From NCBI GenBank assembly GCA_002309015.1, contig DBWM01000021.1:1-15922 (forward strand): a DNA stretch of 15,922 nucleotides, written 5' to 3'. The DNA is from Myxococcales bacterium UBA1238. Lineage in GTDB: Bacteria; Myxococcota_A; Bradymonadia; UBA7976; UBA1532. Of the stretch, positions 7,301-13,179 are shown piece after piece. The notes under the pieces are model-generated. The model saw only the letters and a program-made list of their open reading frames with translations. It was not told where the DNA came from and did no database searches. A program made the translations under genes and the position numbers. Position 1 is the stretch's first letter. Every line of letters begins with the position of its first letter.

Positions 7301-9124
7301 GATCGCGCCGAGTTCGAGGAAAAGTCCAAGCTGAACGGCGAAGATACGGTCCCGGTGCTGACCCTTATCGAGGCGCTCAGGCAGGATCCCATAGAGGATG
7401 AGCGCGATCGCCAGGAAAAGATAGGGGGTGATCAGCGAGATGTCGCGGATCGGGGGATCACAGAACAGGACAGGCTGGCATGCGAGCCCGAAGAAGATCA
7501 TCCAAAAGAGCAGGAATCCACGGGGCCATGCGGGCTTCCGGAGCGCGATGACCGCAAAATACACCATGGGCATGAGCAGGAAGAGGGCGCAAAGGGGGAG
7601 ATGAAGGTTCTCGAGGACGCAGTTCCAGAACAGGTACAAGATGATTCCGGAACAGAGCAGCGCTTCCGTGAAATAGACGAGCGCGTTTACTTTTTGCTCC
7701 TGCTTTCCGGCACAGTGCTCGATCGCGATCATCGGCAGGTAAAGGCAGAGATGGGCGGCCCAAAGGAGCGTCGAAATTTCTCCCCCGTTCGTTCCGAGGA
7801 ACATCGATTCGATAAAGCCCCAGAGCAACAGGAACAAAATGGATGTGGATGCGCGGTATGCACGCCTGATTCCAAGGTAAAGGAAGACCGCATAACTGAA
7901 CAGCAGCGGGATGACGAGCAGGGTTCCCCTCTTGCAAAGGACATCGCAGCCGAGGATCACCGCATAGGCGAGATGCAGATGGAAGTTCAGCCACTGTACT
8001 TTGCGCTCTGATTCCCCCATGAGATCGGGTTTACACAGGATCAATGCCTGCAAAACGAGCGCGGCCACCGCAGGCAGATACAGGCAACAGACCGAATCGC
8101 TGAACAAAATGAACGAGAGCGCAGTGAGAGCGCCGTATCCGATGAGGTAAGACACCCATTTAAAAGCTGAAACGTGAAAGATCCGGTAGCCCCATGCGAC
8201 GCTGAAGGTGAGCGTCAGCAACGCCAGAAAGCCGAGAAGCCCGATCGCTCCGTCGCTGATGCCAAATCCGAGGAATTTTAAGGAGAAGATCAGGGCTGAA
8301 AACGCGACTGCACCGAGCATATAGAAGGCGCTCGATGTGTGCAGAAGCCCCATGCGCCTGTAGCAGATGCGCGAAAGCAAAAAGAAAACGGCGCAGGGGA
8401 TGAGGACGGTGATGAATCTCGATCCTGCAGAGAACCGGTTCCAGGAGGCGGTCACGTAGCTGATGCAGGCGATCGACACCAAAAGGACGCCGATCCAGAG
8501 GATCATCGGCAGGTGATCGCGGGGCGCCTTCTCTTTGATTTCGGATTCATCGCCTGTTTCCTCGTGAGATTCCTTTGCAGCCGCGCGATCGTCGGTCTGT
8601 AAATCTTCTTTCTCTGGCTCTTCAGACTCAGACTGCGGCGCCTCTTCCTCGAGATCTTCGTTTGCAGCCTGCGGTTCCCCGGTTTCAGTCTCGCGATCTT
8701 CTTCAGGAGTTTCTTCGTCGCCTGAAAGCATCTGATCGATCTCTGACGCCAGCGGATCCGTTTCCTTTTCGGGAGGCGCTTCCTCTGATTCAGATTCCGG
8801 GCTTTCATCCGGCTGATCGCCCTCCAATGCCTCTTCTTCATCCGGTTCATCGTTAGGAGATGCGGTCTTCTCCGCTTTGGGCGCATCGTTTACAGGCTGC
8901 GATCGCGTTCCCGCACGCTGCTCAGGCCGTTCGCCCGCATACTGGATGAAGAATGCCTCCGTGATCACCCCATCGTCATAGAGCTTTTGAAGGCCTTCCT
9001 TGATGATTTCATATTTTAAAGAAATGTCATCGTACGCCTTTTTTTCATCATGCCTCGTTATGAGCCTGTATATGAACCTGAAGATGATAAAAAGGACGAT
9101 GACTACAGTGCTGATTTCAATCAA
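4385..9124 (-). CDS. Giant polytopic membrane protein (1579 aa), DUF2157/SCO7613-like
   Basis: Integral inner-membrane protein of unknown function. The start is TTG at 9124, with AAGGA 7 nt upstream; no in-frame Met occurs before residue 132. Order of parts: one N-terminal membrane helix (about 4-22); a charged segment with a SHOCT-like motif, LYDDGVITEAFF (48-59); a long Glu/Asp/Pro/Ser-rich linker (about 85-203); then, from residue 206 to the end, a very long run of hydrophobic helices, by eye several tens. The first of these (LPMILWIGVLLVSI, then W228) resembles the helix-plus-W pattern of DUF2157/SCO7613-type membrane proteins. Residues about 685-1030 contain two tandem copies of a 173-aa block. 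It ends MQTRLAKQRW. The nearest gene on the same strand upstream (9563-10705) is separated by a 21-nt repeat array, so joint transcription is possible but unproven. Confidence 0.85.
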   Translation of the reverse strand: MIEISTVVIVLFIIFRFIYRLITRHDEKKAYDDISLKYEIIKEGLQKLYDDGVITEAFFIQYAGERPEQRAGTRSQPVNDAPKAEKTASPNDEPDEEEALEGDQPDESPESESEEAPPEKETDPLASEIDQMLSGDEETPEEDRETETGEPQAANEDLEEEAPQSESEEPEKEDLQTDDRAAAKESHEETGDESEIKEKAPRDHLPMILWIGVLLVSIACISYVTASWNRFSAGSRFITVLIPCAVFFLLSRICYRRMGLLHTSSAFYMLGAVAFSALIFSLKFLGFGISDGAIGLLGFLALLTLTFSVAWGYRIFHVSAFKWVSYLIGYGALTALSFILFSDSVCCLYLPAVAALVLQALILCKPDLMGESERKVQWLNFHLHLAYAVILGCDVLCKRGTLLVIPLLFSYAVFLYLGIRRAYRASTSILFLLLWGFIESMFLGTNGGEISTLLWAAHLCLYLPMIAIEHCAGKQEQKVNALVYFTEALLCSGIILYLFWNCVLENLHLPLCALFLLMPMVYFAVIALRKPAWPRGFLLFWMIFFGLACQPVLFCDPPIRDISLITPYLFLAIALILYGILPERLDKGQHRDRIFAVQLGLFLELGAILPYLLDLGSISTAGKLVALVLRMALLLGITLFAFYHCRRLGLPYAPHVQRYIGYLLATALWYHLLSLYETGNPFIGGRPFFSLMLITTALLFSALMYRKVDPALCPAQMPIHHWISAAGFCFAYEYTLRFADNFWRSPLMAVVACVLFTAVLVYLCYRLRSFYSDHPHIYLRSAVVLFVVCSVITANDHPYLALLPMMVTAICVFLDYRQCFNIKRWRIWASSKAILIAAVLALNIYLLYCADWFFDCPALSRSNLISATGFFWVALILYLPIDPRFVHALRPIQHLISAFCFFRSYCFTLETVSSQFTHSAITAIACALWTGLLVFLCYRLRSFYADYRQTHLRIAILLFGAIAFYIAQYWPYIALIPTVVAAICVILDYKESFRTERWLNRAVSKGLFTLAVLMISYHLLYCCSLFFNLPALMELAPAVSFADLGILLLYKSADHLFKRWQFLRQLLGALAFLLAFYSFIPALNQFAGIFPSKNGPLYILCAAFAICVFYYAFRKTWDEESTPSERLHVAAIQLSLVSLRMFWLNEKLTLAMMGLVLVLCAIDWRRSSLKESNLRKQISCLCFAFALGLTALYGYLTLTSADVTGRKWMMQLALLIPVIVDVLIAAFLAYEERKYGGQSPRPYRIPGYVCCALSAAITLSVFWFTPIRPRVWVYGIGLLAMLTALFALSHTPKYRMGFLPALAAWCFLTEVLGAALSKLGPWSDFTPYALSALGLFLLSRFWERPYKGYAPMRAIWILSAIPLLAYHGPLHSLAHLLGALVFCSNLLQYLCEKGQSTLDRTLITLSAGLFTLAIAYKYAVTSVALSLLSAFKPELLTLLLTGVALALAHLCWKKNGNALAATHVILFTGLLALTLFACGVFGRGDMLMHSILTSLLCLVLIGIGFKKGQNRFIVFAALSLICMIVVHSFAFFQSLDWWIYLAITGLALIVLAFAHEMERRKGSSLRQRFMQTRLAKQRW
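6035..7072 (-). repeat. In-frame tandem duplication (173 aa / 519 nt) within the giant membrane protein
   Basis: Two adjacent blocks of the protein align with a constant offset. Examples are CYRLRSFYSD and CYRLRSFYAD, YLALLPMMVTAICVFLDY and YIALIPTVVAAICVILDY, and IYLLYCADWFF and YHLLYCCSLFF. On the DNA, TAGAAAGACCGCAA recurs at 6294 and 6813, and CAATAGAGCAGG at 6060 and 6579: both offsets are exactly 519 nt. A more diverged third unit may precede them (around residue 660, YHLLSLYETG). Block edges are approximate. Confidence 0.75.
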
Positions 9125-9154
9125 CGCTCATCCTTTCGCTGTTTCATGCCAAAA

Positions 9155-9616
9155 ATGGGGTTTCTCATTCAAAAAATACATGATTCCCCGGGTGAAACGC
9201 CCCTCTTTGTAACCTGAAGGACGTATTGCAAAGCTGAAATGATGTCTCTTTGTTACAAACCGATCGATTACAGATGCGTAATGCTTCATCTCTTCGTTGA
9301 AATCCGGTGATCCAACTTGAAAACGGCCTTCCGGTTTTGCAAAACGGGCGATCGATTCTGAAAAATGCGGTTCTGTTGATACGAAGCGTAATATGCGAAA
9401 CTGTAATGACAGATTCGCGATACAAAGAATGCCTGCGCAAATTTGTAATGGACTTATTGGTGATCAAAAAACCGCATTTCAACTCTGTAACGCCAGATCG
9501 CAGTGGCTCGAAACCGCATTTCAACTCTGTAATGCCGGATCGCAGTGGCTCGAGACCGCATTTCAACTCTGTAATGCCGGATTCTGAATTTTGGAGACCC
9601 CGTTTCGTACGTGGAG
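9155..9616. repeat. 21-nt periodic repeat array (about 22 units)
   Basis: Cutting the plus strand every 21 nt from 9155 gives about 22 successive units, of which about 15 end in AA, commonly as CTGTAA or TGAAA. The right part is sharp: three near-identical copies of AACCGCATTTCAACTCTGTAA at 9470, 9512 and 9554, alternating with a second 21-nt unit (cgccagatcgcagtggctcg type) to make a 42-nt super-repeat. Leftward units are diverged but keep phase. Because 21 is a multiple of three, several frames stay open and give spurious heptad peptides such as SGITELK. The array fills the gap between two minus-strand genes and covers the last 17 codons of the upstream one. Function unknown. Confidence 0.75.
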
Positions 9617-10705
9617 TTGCCATTCGATCGAAAGCAGGAGCGCTTCGTAACTCCGATCCGACGCTTCCGCCTTTTGTGGCAGCACATCCCAAATGGTAAA
9701 GTCGCTCTCTTTTGGGGTTGAAACCACCTCTCCGCCGAGCGATGCCAAAGCGGCCTTCGCGCCTGCGATGATCCCTTCCTGATCCTCGCTGACCGCGTTT
9801 TCGGGCGCAAAATGGAAGTAAAACCGCTTGCCTTCGATCGGCATCAACAGCTTCATTTCGGGCGCAAACCGCGTACAAAGCAGACTCCCCAGGGCAAATC
9901 CCAACAAAAACGGGCAGAGATGCAGCCATTTGGGGATTTCTTCAAAAAAATGCGGTAACAGGTTGTACAAAGCTTCGAGGATCGCCGCTCCCCAAAGCGC
10001 CCCCATTGCGCTGTAAGCCCGATGCAGCCACCGCAACCGCGATCCCTTCTCGCGCACCGCCTCGAACGCAAACAGAAAGAACGCGATGAGCCCCAAAAGG
10101 CCTGCGATCTTCCCCAAAACGGGCATCGCCGCGTTGACAAAGGCGTAAATCAAAAAGCAGCGCAGCGTAAAAATGCAATATTTGCTGAAGAAACAAACCT
10201 GCATCCCGCCCGCAAGCCACAGTGAAATCGAGCAGAGGAAGAAAAGACCGGCAGCAGCGAAGATGGGAGGAAGCTGACGGATGTGAATCGCGTAATGCGC
10301 GAGCCCAAATGCAGGCAGCTGCTGATCCATCACCACCAAAAGCGCCGTCCATGGGGCATAGAAAACGAGAACAGAAGTCAAAACCGGTAAAAATCGCCTG
10401 CCGCCCACCGGCAACAAACCCCCTCGTTTCAAAGTCAGGCGACTCCACAAAAACGCGAGCAAAAGCATCAGCGCCGGCAGCGCATCGCTCACGTAATAAA
10501 GGGGATGCCCGGGATCCGAAGGCCCCATCGACAGCATGATCTGCGTTCCCACGCGACCTAAAAGCCACGATAAAAAGAGGAGCAACGCCATCCTCGACAC
10601 GCTGCTCTCTATCCGCGCCCTGCTGTAAGACTGATCGCCCGGCGGCTCCATCGGCACAAGCCTGAGAAGCAGTTTCGCAATCAAACGGGCGAATACGGTC
10701 AGCAT
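9563..10705 (-). CDS. Multi-pass membrane protein with C-terminal soluble domain (380 aa)
   Basis: Unrecognised integral membrane protein. I choose the ATG at 10705 because a GAG lies 8 nt before it and a promoter with a perfect -10 box sits about 40 nt upstream; a GTG at 10714 in the same frame is the alternative and adds three residues. Hydrophobic segments are at about 39-58, 75-92, 106-126, 146-167, 180-216 (probably two helices), 229-250 and 262-279, roughly eight in all. Residues 281-380 are a hydrophilic alpha/beta-looking tail (KRFYFHFAPENAV, then IIAGAKAALASLGG). The last 17 residues (VRNGVSKIQNPALQS end) are encoded inside the 21-nt repeat array, so the natural C-terminus may have been replaced. 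No family signature is visible. It is followed on the same strand by the giant membrane protein. Confidence 0.8.
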   Translation of the reverse strand: MLTVFARLIAKLLLRLVPMEPPGDQSYSRARIESSVSRMALLLFLSWLLGRVGTQIMLSMGPSDPGHPLYYVSDALPALMLLLAFLWSRLTLKRGGLLPVGGRRFLPVLTSVLVFYAPWTALLVVMDQQLPAFGLAHYAIHIRQLPPIFAAAGLFFLCSISLWLAGGMQVCFFSKYCIFTLRCFLIYAFVNAAMPVLGKIAGLLGLIAFFLFAFEAVREKGSRLRWLHRAYSAMGALWGAAILEALYNLLPHFFEEIPKWLHLCPFLLGFALGSLLCTRFAPEMKLLMPIEGKRFYFHFAPENAVSEDQEGIIAGAKAALASLGGEVVSTPKESDFTIWDVLPQKAEASDRSYEALLLSIEWQLHVRNGVSKIQNPALQS

Positions 10706-10743
10706 GCAATGCACTCACGCAATGTACTTTTTGTGAGCTGCAG

Positions 10744-10770
10744 ATTATAAGGAATGCGCAAAAATTGCAA
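10744..10770 (-). promoter_or_regulatory. Sigma70-like promoter of the 380-aa membrane protein gene
   Basis: On the minus strand, -35 TTGCAA (10770-10765, 4/6) and a perfect -10 TATAAT (10749-10744) separated by a short 15-nt spacer. Transcription would begin near 10737 with a leader of about 32 nt. It lies in the 98-nt gap after the 681-aa lipoprotein stop, so the membrane protein gene can be transcribed independently of that gene. Confidence 0.45.
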
Positions 10771-10803
10771 GGAAATTGGAGTCTGCGGCGGGAATGGGGG
10801 AGG

Positions 10804-12849
10804 TTAGTCGTTGGGGGTGCAGGTTTTCTTGTCTTCGCTGAGGGTGTAGTTACTCTTACATTCAGAGCAAGTGCTGTCGCTGGCACAAGTCTTGCAGTTG
10901 GTGACACATTGGGTGGCGCAGGTGTTGCCATAGTAACCATCCTTGCAGCCGACACATTGGTTGGAACCATCGCATGAGGCGCAGTTCGTTGAACTACAAG
11001 CCTGGCAGGAGTTGTTGGTTAATAAGTAGTTAGATCCGCAAGCTGTACATTTGCTTGCGTTGTCTACACATTTAGTGCAGGGAGAAGTACATTTCAGACA
11101 TTCTTGTGTACTGCTGTTGGCATAGTAACCATCGCCACAGTTGTTTACGCAGTTAAAAGCTCTTGGTGTGGTGCTCACACTATAACTGGTATATTTCTTG
11201 TAATAACTGCTGGCGCATTGATCACACGCATCGCCTGTATAAATATTGCTTTCACAGCTGTTACAATTGAGATTGCTGCCATTGTCGCTACATGTGGCGT
11301 TGCTAGCATTTGCGCAGTGATTGATGTCTGTTTGGATGAGGTTGCTGCATGCTTGAGTGCAAGTAGAGGTACCCGCAGTATTATAGTAGTGGGAATCGCA
11401 TGCGGTGCAGCTGATGGTACTGCCACCGCTTATATTGCAAACGGTGTGTGCTGGGTTAGAACAATGTTTGCTGCCGTCATTATTTGGGCAGGCGTCGGTG
11501 CAGTTTGTATGCGTGTTGTTGTAGTAACCGGTTTTACATTCACTGCAAACAGGATTCCCGCCACCATTTTGAGCACATGTGACTGTGGCTGTTGCTGTGC
11601 AGTTGCCGATGCTACCGCTGTTGTGCGTTCGGCAGCTTTGGGCACAGTCGGTGCCGTACCAGCCGTCTATGCAAGAGCCGTTGCAATTGGTGATGGTGCC
11701 TGAAGTTGGGGAATCGCAAGTTGCTATCGTTGTATCTGCGCAATGTGGACCGGAGGTGCTGCCGTTGGCGCATTTACTGCTGCAAGTGGTGCCATAAAAG
11801 CCGGCATTGCATCTGCCGTTACAATTAATAATGGTGCCGTCGGTGGTAAGGGTTCCTTCTGAATTGCGATCACAAGTGGCATTTCTTACGTTTTGGCATT
11901 GAGGACCTTCGGATGTGTTGGTGTTATTCGCGCAATTGCTCCCGCATGTTTCGCCATAAAAGCCATTCAAGCAGAAGCCGTTGCAATTAATAATGGTGCC
12001 ATTCGTAGTTTGATTGCCGCTGCTATCGCGGTCGCAAGTTGCGTTTGCTACATTAGCGCAATGGGTGCTCGCCGAGTTGACACATGCAGTGCTGCAATCT
12101 GTTTTGGACGATGTATTATGGTAGCCAGGGGCGCATGCAGTGCAGCTTTCAGTTGCTCCTGAAGTGAGATGACATGCGGTGTGTGCTACATCTTCGCAAT
12201 GCTTTCCGTTTGTTCCAGGACATGGTGTACTGCAATCGGTCTGAGTGCCTTTATTATAATACCCGATATTGCATAATGTGCAGCTTGTGGTGCCATTACA
12301 GTTTCCACCGCAGTTTGCGGGACATGCGTCGCAATAGTGTGTGGTGTTGGGAGGTGTGCTGGAGTCGCTGAGTGTTTTACAGAAGTTTGTGGTGTCCGAG
12401 CATTTAGGTTGTGCGGCTGTCCCCTTCGAACAATCTTCGCAGGTTACCGTGAGCGTTTCCTTGTCGCTGCCGGCTGGGCCGTCGGGGTGGTTAAAGCTGT
12501 CGGTGACAGTGAAGTCGATCTTATACGTATTGCCGGCAGACCAGGCATTGCATTTGATCTTGTATTCAAGTGAATCGACGCTTCCGGGATCAGCAATCTC
12601 CTGAGAATCCGGGGGAATCACCTTCACTTCATCCGTCACCGCGCGCAGGTTGCCGGTGCCGTCGAGTCTCTTGATGCTCACCACTGGGGGCGCGGGCATC
12701 GTCGCGGGGCCGCCTTCGGGGGCGGGTTGTTTGCTGCCTGTGACGTCTGGAGCCTGGGGTTGCGGGCTTGGGGTTGCGGGATCGTCCGCGATGGGCTCAC
12801 AGGCGGAAAGGGCGAGCGCGTAAAGAAGGGCGGCGATGCGGTGTTGCAT
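10804..12849 (-). CDS. Cysteine-rich lipoprotein with furin/VSP-like repeats (681 aa)
   Basis: Predicted outer-surface or periplasmic lipoprotein. ATG at 12849 has GAGGAG 6 nt upstream; residues 1-17 form a signal peptide with lipobox L14-S15-A16-C17. A Pro-rich tether (19-55) leads to an Ig-like beta region (about 56-137, PVVSIKRLDGTGN to ETLTVTC). Then come tandem repeats of 46-54 residues whose lead cysteines are C226, C272, C326, C378, C425, C471 and C520, with a first related unit from about 180. The unit is C-x-C-x2-C-x-GYY...C-x3-C...HC...ATC, rich in Asn, Thr, Ser and Gly. Residues 567-677 switch to CxxC...GYY modules like eukaryotic furin-like repeats and Giardia-type variant surface proteins. 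This resemblance is by cysteine pattern only. No enzymatic motif is seen. The coding DNA is visibly richer in A/T than the neighbouring glgP. Adhesion or ligand binding is inferred. Confidence 0.88.
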   Translation of the reverse strand: MQHRIAALLYALALSACEPIADDPATPSPQPQAPDVTGSKQPAPEGGPATMPAPPVVSIKRLDGTGNLRAVTDEVKVIPPDSQEIADPGSVDSLEYKIKCNAWSAGNTYKIDFTVTDSFNHPDGPAGSDKETLTVTCEDCSKGTAAQPKCSDTTNFCKTLSDSSTPPNTTHYCDACPANCGGNCNGTTSCTLCNIGYYNKGTQTDCSTPCPGTNGKHCEDVAHTACHLTSGATESCTACAPGYHNTSSKTDCSTACVNSASTHCANVANATCDRDSSGNQTTNGTIINCNGFCLNGFYGETCGSNCANNTNTSEGPQCQNVRNATCDRNSEGTLTTDGTIINCNGRCNAGFYGTTCSSKCANGSTSGPHCADTTIATCDSPTSGTITNCNGSCIDGWYGTDCAQSCRTHNSGSIGNCTATATVTCAQNGGGNPVCSECKTGYYNNTHTNCTDACPNNDGSKHCSNPAHTVCNISGGSTISCTACDSHYYNTAGTSTCTQACSNLIQTDINHCANASNATCSDNGSNLNCNSCESNIYTGDACDQCASSYYKKYTSYSVSTTPRAFNCVNNCGDGYYANSSTQECLKCTSPCTKCVDNASKCTACGSNYLLTNNSCQACSSTNCASCDGSNQCVGCKDGYYGNTCATQCVTNCKTCASDSTCSECKSNYTLSEDKKTCTPND
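11687..12000 (-). repeat. DNA-level tandem repeats inside the 681-aa lipoprotein gene
   Basis: The string TTGCAATTAATAATGGTGCC (coding GTIINCNG on the minus strand) at about 11977-12000 recurs with one change at about 11820-11840, and in weaker form near 11690. The intervals of roughly 155 nt match the 52-54-residue protein repeat. Recent unequal duplication, and a site for copy-number change, are plausible. Confidence 0.6.
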
Positions 12850-12868
12850 ACGAACTCCTCGGCAAAAA

Positions 12869-12878
12869 CTGAAACGAA
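12869..12878 (-). promoter_or_regulatory. Shared lipoprotein leader element, copy 2
   Basis: Minus strand TTCGTTTCAG, identical in all ten bases to copy 1, followed 3 nt later by TTGCC and then GAGGAG and the ATG of the 681-aa lipoprotein (19 nt from element to start). Upstream on the minus strand is a T-run (six T) rather than a recognisable -10 box. Confidence 0.5.
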
Positions 12879-13087
12879 GATGGTCAAAAAATCGCGCAGT
12901 TGCAAGCTGTTTTTGGATTTACGCCAAATCCGCAGCCTTGCTTGTCCGGGCGCTTTGGCCATCCGGGCCCGTTCGAGCCGTCATTGTACATGATTTGGCG
13001 CAAAAATTGAGTTTGGTCGAATCCGCGCATTGGAAACTTTGAGGGAGGCGGCTTTCGTTTGATCGCGCCTGCGCGCTTGCGAAGTGC

Positions 13088-13116
13088 TTGAGAAACGGAG
13101 GCTCATTTCGTAGATT
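13088..13116 (+). promoter_or_regulatory. Probable glgP promoter
   Basis: -35 TTGAGA (13088-13093, 5/6), a 17-nt spacer and -10 TAGATT (13111-13116, 4/6). Transcription would start near 13123 with a leader of about 57 nt, ending in AGGAG 7-8 nt before the glgP ATG. Confidence 0.45.
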
Positions 13117-13179
13117 GCGGCGTCATTTGGGACCTGTTGTTTGATTTTTTACGGTTAGGCCCCCGATTAGGAGTTTCCG

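Larger units (their letters stand above)
12850..13179. other. Divergent control region between the lipoprotein gene and glgP
   Basis: No gene is seen in these 330 nt. It holds the lipoprotein leader element (12869-12878), the proposed glgP promoter (13088-13116), a small hairpin GGATTT-ACGCC-AAATCC (12915-12931) and a separated 9-bp inverted repeat, CGCCAAATC at 12922-12930 with GATTTGGCG at 12992-13000. The inverted repeats could bind a regulator of either gene, but nothing identifies one. No clear -10/-35 pair was found for the lipoprotein gene. Confidence 0.4.

Noticed and set aside
3028..9392. 15-mer GATACGAAGCGTAAT shared at 3028-3042 and 9378-9392
   Set aside because: A single exact 15-mer pair in 16 kb is not far from chance, and the flanks do not match, so I do not claim a mobile element.
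9470..9595. CRISPR-like regular repeats
   Set aside because: The alternating 21-nt units are both repeated, so there are no unique spacers; no cas gene is present.
9307..9699. Plus-strand open frames through the repeat array (peptides like HFNSVMP)
   Set aside because: Same periodic artefact on the other strand, continuing antisense into the membrane protein gene.
9165..9929. Minus-strand open frame of 254 codons with heptads such as SGITELK
   Set aside because: Its first half is the wrong frame of the 380-aa membrane protein, and the rest is the 21-nt array, which stays open only because the period is a multiple of three. No ribosome-binding site supports a start.
11104..11703. Plus-strand 199-codon open frame opposite the 681-aa lipoprotein
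   Set aside because: Mirror of the cysteine/threonine-rich repeats; no ribosome-binding site and no domain.
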